A stretch of 64,000 nucleotides of DNA from CAVPOO01 sp963707015 (GTDB taxonomy: Bacteria; Pseudomonadota; Gammaproteobacteria; Thiohalobacterales; Thiohalobacteraceae). The first letter of the stretch is position 1; the number at the start of each line of letters is the position of its first letter. The notes under the pieces are model-generated. The model searched no databases. It was not told where the DNA came from and saw nothing but the letters and a program-made list of their open reading frames with translations. The position numbers and the translations under genes are program-made. Of the stretch, positions 9,127 through 18,288 are shown piece after piece. The stretch lies in contig CAVPOO010000009.1 of NCBI GenBank assembly GCA_963707015.1, positions 310,001 to 374,000 on the forward strand, given 5' to 3'.

Positions 9127-9450
9127 TAGGCTTTCGCCTTGGTAACGACGGATGCTGATCGATCTGGCTGAGTGCCAGTGTTCCTAAATATAGCCACGGA
9201 ATCCACGGAAGAACACGGAAAAATTACAGAAGGGGTCACTGCTGTCGCACAAGCTCGGAATCTCGTCATTCACGTGACGGCGGGAATCCAGGGTTTCGGA
9301 AAAAACACTGGATTGCGGCTTGCGCCGGAATGACGACAGAAACGTCATTTGCCGGTGGGGATGACAGCAGCGATAAGAGGCATGGGTTCTTTCCGTGTTT
9401 TTCCGTGGATTCCGTGGCCATACTATCCGTTATCATCAGATTGAAAAGCG
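9127..9450. repeat. Palindromic element B (copy 3) with an inserted second repeat
   Basis: The left part (9140-9225) has GACGGATGCTGATC and GCCACGGAATCCACGG. The right part (9388-9450) has TTTCCGTGTTTTTCCGTGG and the end GATTGAAAAGCG before CTAG 9451-9454. Between them, about 9265-9345, lies another known type of dispersed repeat with opposed arms (CGGCGGGAATCCAG and CACTGGATTG...CCGGAATGACG). This is a repeat nested in a repeat, with no coding content. Confidence 0.65.
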
Positions 9451-9454
9451 CTAG

Positions 9455-9615
9455 GAACCTGTCGGACTTAGGTGTTCGTGACGAGGCAGGTGGGAGAGTG
9501 AGCACAAAGCCTCACGATTTCGAGGCGCATAGTGGGCCCTACGCAACGAGAAAGCGGGAAGCTTTGGGCCGCTCTCCCACCGCCGCAGTAGAATCAGCCT
9601 AAGTCCGACAGGCTC
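9455..9615. repeat. MITE-like element C (copy 1) flanked by CTAG
   Basis: A 161-bp non-coding element with terminal inverted repeats: GAACCTGTCGGACTTAGG at 9455-9472 and its complement CCTAAGTCCGACAGGCTC at 9598-9615. It is flanked by direct CTAG repeats at 9451-9454 and 9616-9619. The right CTAG supplies the mgtE stop codon and the left one is the outer end of element B. A 4-bp CTAG duplication fits an IS5-like insertion preference (YTAR), which is inference. A shorter copy lies at 51447-51543. Confidence 0.8.
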
Positions 9616-11034
9616 CTAGGGCAGATAGATGCTCGATGCCAGCGTGAAGAAGATCAGTACGCCGAGAATGTCATTGCTGGTGGTAATGAACGGTCCGGTG
9701 GCAAGCGCGGGATCGATGCCGAACCGGTGCAGGATCAGCGGCACCGCGGCACCGATGGCCGCGGCCAGCAGGATCACCGCAATCAGCGCGATGCCGGCGG
9801 TGAGGGCGAGTCGTTCCGGATTGTGGATGTCCGCGAAAAAAGACAGGCCCATGACGAACAGTCCCACGACGGCGGCAGCCGCGACGCCGTTGATCAGGGC
9901 GACCGCGATCTCCTTGCCCAGTCGCCGGGGCATGTCATCGGCCCACACATCCCCCGAGGCCAGTCCCTGAACCGCGACGGCCGAGCTTTGTATGCCGACG
10001 TTACCCGCGGTCGCCATCACGATGGGAATAAACCCGGCCAGGATGACTGCCTGCCGCAATGCGTCCTCAAAAGATCCGACCACCAGGGCCGCCAGCCCCG
10101 CCCCGGCCAGTCCCCCGAGCAACCAGGGCAGGCGCAAGCCCGCCATCCGCCATAGGGAATCGGTCGGTTCCTCATCGCCGCTGAGACCGCTCATGCGCTG
10201 GATATCTTCCTCGGCCTCCTCGCGGATCACGTCGACCACATCGTCGATGGTGATTTGACCGACCAGACGCCGCCCGCTGTCCACTACGGGCAGCGAGAGC
10301 AGGTCCAGTCGATCCATGATACGGGCGACCTCTTCCTGATCGACGTCGGTATGCACCGACACGACGGCGGGGTTCATGATGTCGCCGATGATCGCATCCG
10401 GCGGCGATAACAGCAGGTATTTCAGGGAGACGCTGCCCTCGAGCCGGCCGCGCGTGTCCACCACGAAGACATCCAGCGCCTCAGCGACCCGTTCGGCATG
10501 GCGCCTCAGTTCTTCCCTGGCCTGTGCGACGGTCCAGGTCCGGGATACGGCGACGTATTCCGTGCCCATGATGCCGCCGGCTGTCTCTTCACCGTAGCCG
10601 AGGAGTCCCTCGACCGTTTCGGCATCCTTGAGGTGTGCCAGAACCTCGTGCGCCTTGTCGGGTGGCAGGTCGGCGAGAACGTCAGCGGCTTCGTCGGTAT
10701 CGAGGCTGTCGACCAGCGGGACGATTCGCTCGGGCGCAAGGTCGGCTAGCAGCCTGCCGCGGAAGTTGTCACCGAGTTTGGAGAGTACCTCGCTGCCCTG
10801 CGCCAAAGGCATCCAGTCGAGCAGGGTCTGCGCCTGCTCGAAGGGCACATGGCTGAGTACCGCGGCGATATCGGCGGGCGGCAGTGCCGCCAGTTGTGCC
10901 AGCACCGCTTCCCGTTGCCCGGCCTCGGCCAGGCGGGCGAGGCTCTCCACAAGTGCAGCACCGGCTTCCGGGTGGCCCGGGGGACTGGGTTCGCGAGTTG
11001 ACCGGGTATTCACAGACGCATGTCTCCTGCGCAT
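9616..11034 (-). CDS. mgtE: MgtE magnesium transporter
   Basis: A 472-residue protein with the full MgtE architecture. The cytoplasmic N domain of helical repeats is at about 30-140 (LPPADIAAVLSHVPFEQAQTLL). Paired CBS domains follow at about 145-270 (DIMNPAVVSVHTDVDQEEVARIM, LVGQITIDDVVDVI). The five-helix membrane domain is at about 295-472, with the signature AGNVGIQSSAVAVQGLASGD and the selectivity region GIDPALATGPFITTSNDILG. MgtE is a Mg2+-gated Mg2+ channel of the inner membrane; the CBS/N domains sense cytosolic Mg2+. The stop codon TAG lies in the CTAG at the edge of element C. The unknown gene at 11286 lies about 250 bp upstream on the same strand. Confidence 0.96.
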   Translation of the reverse strand: MRRRHASVNTRSTREPSPPGHPEAGAALVESLARLAEAGQREAVLAQLAALPPADIAAVLSHVPFEQAQTLLDWMPLAQGSEVLSKLGDNFRGRLLADLAPERIVPLVDSLDTDEAADVLADLPPDKAHEVLAHLKDAETVEGLLGYGEETAGGIMGTEYVAVSRTWTVAQAREELRRHAERVAEALDVFVVDTRGRLEGSVSLKYLLLSPPDAIIGDIMNPAVVSVHTDVDQEEVARIMDRLDLLSLPVVDSGRRLVGQITIDDVVDVIREEAEEDIQRMSGLSGDEEPTDSLWRMAGLRLPWLLGGLAGAGLAALVVGSFEDALRQAVILAGFIPIVMATAGNVGIQSSAVAVQGLASGDVWADDMPRRLGKEIAVALINGVAAAAVVGLFVMGLSFFADIHNPERLALTAGIALIAVILLAAAIGAAVPLILHRFGIDPALATGPFITTSNDILGVLIFFTLASSIYLP

Positions 11035-11109
11035 CAGGGTACTCGATTAGACCAGATCCGGCGTATGGGCACCAATTAATAGCACGCGCCACGCAGCTGC
11101 TGCCTTGGG

Positions 11110-11195
11110 CGTCGTGCTGGCCAGCAGTCTGTCGGACTCAGGCCGATTCTCCTGCGGCCGAAGGCGAGCGGCCCAAAGCGTCCCGCTTTCCCGTT
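11110..11195. repeat. Decayed copy of element C
   Basis: Between the mgtE start and the unknown coiled-coil gene, CTGTCGGACTCAGG, GATTCTCCTGCGGC and GAGCGGCCCAAAGCGTCCCG follow each other. These are the same blocks, in the same kind of order, as in the intact copy at 9455-9615. The borders are lost. No gene is seen in the rest of 11035-11285. Confidence 0.55.
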
Positions 11196-11285
11196 TCCCG
11201 GGAGGGGTTCTGTGAGTCATCCAGCGGACCTCAACGTGAGTCTGCGACGTTTCTCGATGGTATGCGAACGTGAAGCCTGGAACGC

Positions 11286-12317
11286 TCAGCCCAGATAACG
11301 ACTTGCCTCCGTGAAGAAGTCGCTCGATCGTTCCGGGAGTTCGCCCCAGGGGATGCACACCAGAACCACTATGGCGCGGCGCCCATTGCTGGTGGAGAAC
11401 TCGCTGAGTTCCAGGGTGTCGCCGGAGGCGTCCGATCCTTCTGGCAGTTTGATGCCCATGCGGCTGACCCTAAGGGAGACAGCCTCCCTGCGCAGGTGTT
11501 CCTGCGGTGCGCTGAGTGTGTCCGCCACCACCGCCAGGTAGTCATCCAGATTCACTGCGCTGGCGCCAATCCCGGTGAGCTCAGCATCGATACTGGCGAT
11601 ACGCGTCTCGATGGCCGCCATGTCGGCCGGTCCTGACTGCCCGCGGTCGAGTACCGACTCCAGCCCCCAGTGCCCGTCTGCCAGCGCCTGGAGCTTTTTC
11701 TCCAGCAGCCGGCGTTCCTGTGCCAGATCATCGCGCTTCGTACGCGCGGCGATGATGCGCTGCAAGGCGCTTGCGATGAGATTATCGAAGGCGCGCTTTT
11801 TCAGCTCCCAGCGGGTCGCGGTCTCGTCGTCAGTAACCGCAACGAATCGATGGTTGCAAAAGTTGACCACCACCTGTTCGACATCACGTCGTAAGGTCTC
11901 TCCCGCGAAGTCCATCCCGAGCACCTTGCGTTCCTCGCGCTCTGTGCCAAGTCCGGCATAGATCATGTCTGTTGCCGGGCGCCGGCCTCGCGAGGTGTAG
12001 TCTCTGATGGCTGGGCTGCTGCCGACGACTTCCTGCAGCCGCTCGGGCGAGGCAAAGAAGGCCCGCAGCCGTGGGTCGATGCCATACTGTCGCCTGCTGA
12101 ACTCGACCGGCGGCGGGAGACCATCCGCTAACTCGATGACATACTCCACCGCGCGCTCGACGGCGGGGCGCAACTTCTTGCGGTAACCGGTTACTGCGCG
12201 TAGCCGTGTATCGGTTCCATCGACGACGTGCTCGGTCGCCCGTTCGATGAGTGCCTCGTCAACCTGGCTGCTTGTCCGCGAAGGTGATCCGAAAATCGAC
12301 TGGAACAGACTGAGCAT
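11286..12317 (-). CDS. Unknown protein with central coiled coil (full-length copy)
   Basis: A 343-residue protein starting at 12317 behind GAGGTG. No signal peptide or membrane segment is evident, so it is probably cytoplasmic. Residues 1-190 are mixed helical with motifs RATEHVVDGTDTRLR, GYRKKLRPAVERAVEYV and VVVNFCNHRFVAVTDDE. A charged heptad-like coiled coil follows (about 205-245, EERRLLEKKLQAL type), then a beta-rich end (GRRAIVVLVCIPWGELP). I recognise no family. It sits between mgtE and an mscS-type gene on the same strand, which hints at a stress or ion-homeostasis role. A duplicated, internally deleted copy is at 20777-21496, flanks included. Confidence 0.75.
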   Translation of the reverse strand: MLSLFQSIFGSPSRTSSQVDEALIERATEHVVDGTDTRLRAVTGYRKKLRPAVERAVEYVIELADGLPPPVEFSRRQYGIDPRLRAFFASPERLQEVVGSSPAIRDYTSRGRRPATDMIYAGLGTEREERKVLGMDFAGETLRRDVEQVVVNFCNHRFVAVTDDETATRWELKKRAFDNLIASALQRIIAARTKRDDLAQERRLLEKKLQALADGHWGLESVLDRGQSGPADMAAIETRIASIDAELTGIGASAVNLDDYLAVVADTLSAPQEHLRREAVSLRVSRMGIKLPEGSDASGDTLELSEFSTSNGRRAIVVLVCIPWGELPERSSDFFTEASRYLG

Positions 12318-12463
12318 GGTGCACCTCGCGATGTCCGGGCGCTTCTGTCTCCCGAGTACCCAGAGGGTAAGTGGAGGAGGGCTGGGAAGCAAGCCTGCGT
12401 CGCCCGTGACAGTGACTGTCTGCTCTTTTCTGGCGACAGCGTGCTGATGAAACAGTCACCACT

Positions 12464-14224
12464 TCAGGATGTGGTCAGCTGCGGCGTGCCTGGTGCGGAA
12501 CCCAGCTGTACAGGCGTTTCCATGTGCACGCTGATCTGGTTGAACGGTATTACCCAGTTGTGCGCATTGCAGACATCCACGGCCAGCTTGTTCATCAGGC
12601 GCCGTACACCAAAGTAATCGGGCGCTGCCCCGCCGGAAAAAACCCCGATCAGCGCCATGTCCAGGCTCGATGCACCAGCCTCGTTGAACTCGACGATGAC
12701 GTTCTTGAGGTGCTCACCATAAGGGTGCGCTTCGAGCCCTTGCCGGAAAAAGGCTTCCACCTGGTCGCGGATGGTGGTGGTGATCTGTGGTTGATAACGG
12801 TAATCGAGGCCCAGGGTGACAAACATGCCAAACCCATCGGTCGAAAGGTTACGCGGATTCAAACCGAGGAATGCGCCGACCGGATACGTCTTGATTGACC
12901 CGGCGACCGCGAGTTGCACATACTCTGGCGTCTGCTGCAGCACCCGGCCAAAGGTGGTGTCATCCAATAGTACATAGTCCTCCTCCTGGGTCGGAAACCA
13001 CGCCTCCTGCTCTTCATATTGGCGCGAATGCAAGGTGGCGAGGTCTTTGAGCGACAGGCGCAGGCGCCCGCCACGTAGCGCCGGGTTTATTAGCGTGGAA
13101 TATACATTGAGCGAGGCCACCTCCCAGGGTAGCCCCTGATACACAACCCGTTCTCCCTCTCGCACCGGGCCAATGTTGAGTAGAATTCGCGCCTCGCGCA
13201 CGTACAGCGGCAAAGAGTGGCGCAGCGCCAGTGCGGCGGCTACCACGACGATGATAATCAAGCCGAGAAGCATCCACTCGCCACGTAGCGACAGCACCAC
13301 CATTGTAGCGACGAGCGCGAATAAGAACGTCAAGGTGACGAACAGCAGGTTGACCATGCGTACCGCGAACTTACGCGCTCCCTGCGCCCTGCGACCGGTG
13401 TAGCGATCGTAGAGGAGGTGGGCCTGGCGCAGCAGCAGATAGGTTAGGGTAAATGCCGCGATGGCCAGGATCAGATTAAGTCCGCGACCCGAGAACAGCT
13501 CCTTGGCGGTCTCCCAAAGGCTCGCCGCATCCTCTTCCTCAGGCGGGGCAAGCAGATCGTCGAACTCCAAATTCGTCATGGCCAGTTTGTTATCCAGCTG
13601 GTCACGGCGTTTGTGCAAGCGCTGTTCGATTGTCTCCAGCTCCTGCTGCAGCGCGGGCGTCTGGGCGTCCGCTTTGAGCGTGACGACCTTTTCCAGCGCG
13701 GCTTCTGCAGCGGCCAGGCGCTCCTCATAGAATGTTTGCTGCGTACGCAGTTGCTCGATCCGGCGCGGCCTTTCGGTCAGCCGTTTGAGCTCATACACGA
13801 GCGGTCTGAACAGGTCTTCAATTTCCTGCTTCCAGTCGAACGCCTCGCTCTGCTGAGCCTCGTTGAGCGTTATGATGGCACCCCCGGTCGCGATTTTTTC
13901 CAGTGACGCGAAGAGTTCGTCCACGTTCTTGCTCACGCTGTCCATCTCCGCATCGAGAAGCTTCTTCTCGGCCTCGTCCCTGGTCGCGCGGGCTTTTTTG
14001 CGAAGTTCCTTCAGATCCGCGCGAGCCGCCGTCAGCGATTGGACGAGGTCATCGAGCTGCTGCACAGTCGTGGGCTTCTTATCCGCTGTGGGCGCGGCCT
14101 CCGGTTCGGCCGGAGGAACTTGCTGGGTCTCCGCACCTGACGCCGTAACGGTCAGCCACAACAGCGCCATACTGAGGAGTACGTATCTCACCTGCTTGCC
14201 TCTTGTCTTCTGGTGGGTATCCAT
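12464..14224 (-). CDS. MscS-family mechanosensitive channel, divergent
   Basis: From the ATG at 14224 (signal peptide ALLWLTVTASGA) the product has 586 residues; a longer frame to 14389 lacks a hydrophobic leader and ribosome site. A long charged coiled-coil region (about 45-225, e.g. RADLKELRKKARATRDEAEKK) lies in the periplasm. About three to four membrane helices follow (roughly 250-350), then an MscS-like beta domain (NIGPVREGERVVYQGLPWEVASLN, STLINPALRGGRL) and a C-terminal alpha/beta part. The pore helix Gly/Ala pattern is less regular than in the other two MscS proteins of the window, so gating may differ. The ribosome site is weak. Likely an osmotic safety valve. Confidence 0.8.
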   Translation of the reverse strand: MDTHQKTRGKQVRYVLLSMALLWLTVTASGAETQQVPPAEPEAAPTADKKPTTVQQLDDLVQSLTAARADLKELRKKARATRDEAEKKLLDAEMDSVSKNVDELFASLEKIATGGAIITLNEAQQSEAFDWKQEIEDLFRPLVYELKRLTERPRRIEQLRTQQTFYEERLAAAEAALEKVVTLKADAQTPALQQELETIEQRLHKRRDQLDNKLAMTNLEFDDLLAPPEEEDAASLWETAKELFSGRGLNLILAIAAFTLTYLLLRQAHLLYDRYTGRRAQGARKFAVRMVNLLFVTLTFLFALVATMVVLSLRGEWMLLGLIIIVVVAAALALRHSLPLYVREARILLNIGPVREGERVVYQGLPWEVASLNVYSTLINPALRGGRLRLSLKDLATLHSRQYEEQEAWFPTQEEDYVLLDDTTFGRVLQQTPEYVQLAVAGSIKTYPVGAFLGLNPRNLSTDGFGMFVTLGLDYRYQPQITTTIRDQVEAFFRQGLEAHPYGEHLKNVIVEFNEAGASSLDMALIGVFSGGAAPDYFGVRRLMNKLAVDVCNAHNWVIPFNQISVHMETPVQLGSAPGTPQLTTS

Positions 14225-14633
14225 GGGGAATGCTTGTGCCGCGCTGGGCGCGCCAAGTATACCATCGTCGCATGGGGTCAACTTGACCCTTCTTGTCGCT
14301 GTCACGAGGCCAGGCCACGCCTTGCGAAAGTAATTCGTGGCGTGACGCGTCAACCTTGCCGCGTCGCGCGAGCGTTTCACCGGAGCCAATTCGATTATCC
14401 TTCCACCGTAGACGCCACTTGGATAATCGGCCGAACGGCCGCTCGATCGGGCTTTTAGTCATTACGCGAAGCGGCCGGCTTTAGCCCGTGGAGAATTGAC
14501 CCCGGGGTCGTCGACTCTCGATCCATGACTGGACCTCGCCATCTCGATGAGTGTTTTGGTCTAAACTATGGTAAATTCTACCCTTGTTTCGCCATGACGT
14601 GAGTCTGGCGCTTATTGTAGAAGTATTGATTGT
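14225..14633. other. Divergent intergenic region, mscS-type / pqi operon
   Basis: About 400 bp between divergent transcripts. An inverted repeat GATTATCC (14393-14400) / GGATAATC (14421-14428) with a 20-bp spacer is visible, and next to it the palindrome CGGCCGAACGGCCG. These could be regulator sites or decayed repeat DNA. The stretch before 14634 is AT-rich and probably holds the pqi promoter. No gene is supported. Confidence 0.35.
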
Positions 14634-15233
14634 ATGCATACCGCCTGTCTCGACTGCGACCTGCTGATCGATCTGCCAAGGCTCGAGGAGGGCCAACGGG
14701 CTAAGTGTCCCAGGTGCGGATACATCCTGGCGACGCGGCCACACGACGGATTTCGTCGCGCGCTCGCGTACGCGCTCGCCGGCCTGGTGTTTCTGGCGCT
14801 TGCTAATAGCTTTCCGTTCCTGTCGTTCGAGCAGTCGGGGCTTGCCAATGTCATGACCTTGCCGCAAACGGCGATGTCGCTGTATGCCGGCGGGTTCACG
14901 GGACTCGCGTTGCTCGTCGGTGGCTTCATCGTCCTGGTTCCGGCTGTCATGATGATCATGCTGGTCGCCATGCTGGTGCCGGTGGTCAACGGTCGACACG
15001 CCCACTACCTCAAGCCGTTTGCCCGCTGGCTCTACAGGATGGGGCCCTGGAGCATGGTCGAGGTGTATTTGATTGGCGTGATCGTGAGTCTGGTCAAGAT
15101 CATGGCGCTGGCGACGGTTCATCTCGGTTTCTCTTTCTGGGCCTATGCCGCGTTCACCGTATGTTTCATCGCCACGATCAGCGTGCTCGATCGCGTGGCG
15201 CTCTGGGATCGTATCGAGGAGCTGAGTGCATGA
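14634..15233 (+). CDS. pqiA: PqiA-like membrane protein, first half
   Basis: A 199-residue protein with an N-terminal zinc-ribbon-like motif (CLDCDLLIDLP ... CPRCGYIL) and four membrane segments (about 43-60, 90-125, 145-170, 172-190). It corresponds to one half of the two-domain PqiA, an inner membrane partner of the PqiB MCE tunnel in lipid transport between the two membranes. It is the first gene of a tight four-gene unit; its stop TGA overlaps the next ATG (ATGA at 15230-15233). The PqiA role is taken from the family; the order is that of known pqiABC operons. Confidence 0.88.
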   Translation: MHTACLDCDLLIDLPRLEEGQRAKCPRCGYILATRPHDGFRRALAYALAGLVFLALANSFPFLSFEQSGLANVMTLPQTAMSLYAGGFTGLALLVGGFIVLVPAVMMIMLVAMLVPVVNGRHAHYLKPFARWLYRMGPWSMVEVYLIGVIVSLVKIMALATVHLGFSFWAYAAFTVCFIATISVLDRVALWDRIEELSA

Positions 15234-15853
15234 GCGGCTACGCCGCCGATACCGCCGCCAGTCGCGGGCTCGCTTTGTGTCACGTGTGTTTCAAGCTGAG
15301 CCCGGTGGAGCAGCACATCTGTCCACGATGCGGCGAGCACTTGCACCTGCGAACGCCAGACAGTGTGCAACGCGCCGCGGCGCTCCTGATTACCGCCGCG
15401 ATTCTCTACATACCGGCCAATGTGCTGCCAATCATGTACACGGAACAGCTGGGCAATACGATTCCGAGCACCATCATGGGCGGCGTGATTCTGCTGTGGC
15501 ACCACAAGTCGTATCCGATTGCAGCCGTCATCTTCATCGCGAGTGTGATGGTGCCAATGGGCAAGCTGTTCTCCGTAGGCTATCTCCTGTGGAGCGTGCG
15601 CGCCGGTCGAACGAGCAGCAAGCAGCAACGCACCACCCTGTATCGCATGACCGAGTTTGTCGGCCGTTGGTCGATGATCGACGTGTTTGTGGTGTCGATC
15701 CTCGTGGCGCTCATACATCTGAGCGGCGTGATCATCATACGACCGGGCGCGGCCGCGGTGTCGTTCGCGGGTGTAGTCATCATCACGATGATTGCGGCCG
15801 AAGCCTTCGATCCACGTTTGATCTGGGACGCGGGGGAAGACGCCGATGAGTGA
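15230..15853 (+). CDS. pqiA: PqiA-like membrane protein, second half
   Basis: A 207-residue protein beginning at 15230, overlapping the upstream stop by 4 bp; a longer frame from 15161 lies inside the previous gene. It repeats the plan of its neighbour: a cysteine pair block (CHVCFKL ... CPRCGEHL), then four membrane helices. The conserved segments include YIPANVLPIMYTE and MTEFVGRWSMIDVFVVSIL, typical of PqiA. E. coli PqiA fuses two such halves in one chain; here they are separate, translationally coupled genes. Its stop overlaps the pqiB start at 15846. Confidence 0.88.
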   Translation: MSGYAADTAASRGLALCHVCFKLSPVEQHICPRCGEHLHLRTPDSVQRAAALLITAAILYIPANVLPIMYTEQLGNTIPSTIMGGVILLWHHKSYPIAAVIFIASVMVPMGKLFSVGYLLWSVRAGRTSSKQQRTTLYRMTEFVGRWSMIDVFVVSILVALIHLSGVIIIRPGAAAVSFAGVVIITMIAAEAFDPRLIWDAGEDADE

Positions 15854-17465
15854 AGCAAAGGCGGTCGTGGAGAAAAAACGCAGGATAAACGCGGTGTGGT
15901 TCCTCCCTATCCTGGCCGCCGTGCTTGGTGGCTACATGGTTGTGTACACGTTCCTCACCGAGGGCCCCACCATCACGATCACCTTCAGGACCGCCGAAGG
16001 GCTTGCGGCGGGCAAAACGGCGGTCAAAGCCCTGAACGTAGACGTGGGCATTGTCGAGACCGTTGAGCTTGCCGACGATCTCACCCACGTCATCGTCACG
16101 GCCAAGCTTGACGCGGCGGCGGCGCCGCTATTGCGGGAAGATTCCCGGTTCTGGGTGGTACGGGCTCGAGTGGGCGCCGGTGGTGTTACCGGACTGGGGA
16201 CGATTCTCTCTGGCGGATACATTGAGCTGGCGCCCGGGGAAGGCGAAACGGTGGGCCGAAAGCATCGCTACATGGGTCTCGAAACGCCACCCGTCACGAC
16301 CGCAGGTACGCCGGGCGTGCAGATTGCGCTGTCGAGCGAGCAGGCGGGCTCGGTGAGCGCGGGCGATCCCGTGGTGTACAACGGCTACACCGTGGGGCGA
16401 ATCGACACCGCGAAGCTGGATGCAAACACGAAGCAAGTCCAGTACACGGCCTTCATCGACGCGCCGTATGACGTGATGGTCACCACAGGGACGCGCTTCT
16501 GGAATGCGAGCGGCATCGATCTCGACGCCTCGGCGCAAGGAATCGAGCTGCGCATGGCATCCATTACCACCTTGATTGCGGGTGGCGTCGAGTTTGGGGT
16601 TCCCGACGGCGTGAAGCCAGGCACCGCGATACAGAACGGACATGCGTTCACGTTGTACCGCAGCTACAAGGAAGCGCGTGAGGAACCCTATCAATACTCT
16701 GCCGAGTTCGTTGTGAGGTTCGATCAATCCATTCGTGGGCTTGGTCCTGGCGCGGTGGTGGAGTTCCGTGGCGTACCCATTGGACAGGTCGAGCGCATCA
16801 TGCTGGCGGAACTCGCGCAGGTGCGTGACGATGGCAAGCCGGATCCCATCCCGGTGCTCATCAGCATCCAACCCGGACGTCTTCTTGTCGGCGACGATCA
16901 GGCGGCCGTCGATCGGATACAGGCGGGCATTGCAATGGGCATTGGCCATGGTCTGCGTGCGACGCTCAAGACCGGCAGCCTGCTTACCGGCGCGTTGCTC
17001 GTGTCTTTCGACTATTACCCGGAAGCCCCTGACGCAGAGCTCGGTCAGTTCGCCGGATACACGACGTTACCGACATTGACCGGTGGATTCTCGCAGATCG
17101 AGGAGCGCGTTGTGCAGGTCCTCGACAAAGTCAACAACCTGGAGCTGGAAGCGACGATTGCGTCGGTAAATGGGACCTTGGGCGAGCTCGAAAAAACCCT
17201 CGTGGCGACGCGCAAGGTGGTGCAGAGTGATGGCGTGCAGACACTACCGGCGGATCTGGCTGCAACGCTCGTCGAGGTGCGAACCGTCCTCGAGTCATTT
17301 TCGCACGGCTCGCCTCTTTATGAGCGGCTCAATCGAACGGTCACGGAGCTGAATGCCACGCTGCAGTCGTTGAAAGGTCTCGCGCAGCGGCTCGAGACCC
17401 AACCGAACTCGCTCATCTTCTCGTCCGAATCCGGTCCCGACCCACGACCGGAGGCCCGTCGATGA
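15846..17465 (+). CDS. pqiB: PqiB-like MCE protein
   Basis: A 539-residue protein with one N-terminal membrane anchor (about 16-36). Three MCE/MlaD repeats follow, starting near residues 42 (GPTITITFRTAEGLAAGKTAVK), 158 and 280 (YSAEFVVRFDQSIRGLGPGAVVEFRGVPIGQV). A long helical C-terminal part (about 410-520) builds the needle-like tunnel of PqiB. Such proteins span the periplasm and carry phospholipids between inner and outer membrane. The gene overlaps the pqiA second half upstream and pqiC downstream (ATGA at 17462-17465), so the four genes are one operon. Confidence 0.92.
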   Translation: MSEAKAVVEKKRRINAVWFLPILAAVLGGYMVVYTFLTEGPTITITFRTAEGLAAGKTAVKALNVDVGIVETVELADDLTHVIVTAKLDAAAAPLLREDSRFWVVRARVGAGGVTGLGTILSGGYIELAPGEGETVGRKHRYMGLETPPVTTAGTPGVQIALSSEQAGSVSAGDPVVYNGYTVGRIDTAKLDANTKQVQYTAFIDAPYDVMVTTGTRFWNASGIDLDASAQGIELRMASITTLIAGGVEFGVPDGVKPGTAIQNGHAFTLYRSYKEAREEPYQYSAEFVVRFDQSIRGLGPGAVVEFRGVPIGQVERIMLAELAQVRDDGKPDPIPVLISIQPGRLLVGDDQAAVDRIQAGIAMGIGHGLRATLKTGSLLTGALLVSFDYYPEAPDAELGQFAGYTTLPTLTGGFSQIEERVVQVLDKVNNLELEATIASVNGTLGELEKTLVATRKVVQSDGVQTLPADLAATLVEVRTVLESFSHGSPLYERLNRTVTELNATLQSLKGLAQRLETQPNSLIFSSESGPDPRPEARR

Positions 17466-18034
17466 GAGTCCTGGTTGTTGGTTTCCTGCTTGTGCTGCTC
17501 GGCTGTTCGAGCACGCAGCCAGAGCGACAGTCCTACCTGCTTCGTCCCGACGTGCCTGCCGGAACGGTGTCACAAGGGGGCGCCCAGGTCGTTTCGTTGG
17601 GGCCGATAGTCGTTGCCGAGTACCTGGTGCAACGAGGCATCGTCATGGAGACAGAACCGGGCGAGATCGCGGCGGCCCGTTACCACGAGTGGGCCGAGCC
17701 CCTGGCTGACAGCCTGGGGTACCTGCTCGAGGCCGATTTGTCGACGGCGCTGCGTTTGCCCGTGGTCCGCGATCAGCCCGAGTGGGTTCTACGCGTTGAC
17801 ATCCGCATCGATGAGCTACATGGCACGTCGACCGGAGAAGCCAAACTCGTCGCACGATGGACGTTGACGCAACCCGACGGTGTTCAGCTCGGCTATCAAT
17901 ACTCGACGAGCGAGGCGATCGCTCGCGACGGCTACGGCGGCCTGGTCGAGGCCGAGCGCGAAACGCTGCGCGCGTTGGCGGGAGAGATCGCCAGAACCGC
18001 GCGCGAGTTGTTGGGCGACGATCGCAAAATGTAA
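17462..18034 (+). CDS. pqiC: PqiC-like outer membrane lipoprotein
   Basis: A 190-residue lipoprotein with lipobox LLGC (Cys15) and the ABC-type transport auxiliary lipoprotein fold. The N-terminal motif QSYLLRPD is followed by LGPIVVAEYLVQRGIVM and the WAEPLADSLGYLLEADLSTAL block. PqiC binds the outer end of the PqiB tunnel at the outer membrane. It is the last gene of the pqi unit; the following 254 bp (18035-18288) hold no gene and no clear terminator hairpin. Confidence 0.88.
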   Translation: MRVLVVGFLLVLLGCSSTQPERQSYLLRPDVPAGTVSQGGAQVVSLGPIVVAEYLVQRGIVMETEPGEIAAARYHEWAEPLADSLGYLLEADLSTALRLPVVRDQPEWVLRVDIRIDELHGTSTGEAKLVARWTLTQPDGVQLGYQYSTSEAIARDGYGGLVEAERETLRALAGEIARTARELLGDDRKM

Positions 18035-18288
18035 CGAATGGCTCGCTCCGGTCGTTGAGCCGGAACTGCCGTGCTTCGATCCGCGCCATCACCTCTGAAA
18101 TCACCCCGCCAACCTGTCCTCTCCTAGTAAGTCGTATTGCCGGGTATTTTTGACCTTTAGTCTGGGCACGAACGGGTCCTCTTAATGCAACTACTGCCGT
18201 GGTCGTCTGGTAGCGGATCAAATCGAAGTGCGTCCCCTTCACAGACGCAACGATACGGAAGGATTTAAGAGTGATGCGGTGGCGGGTG

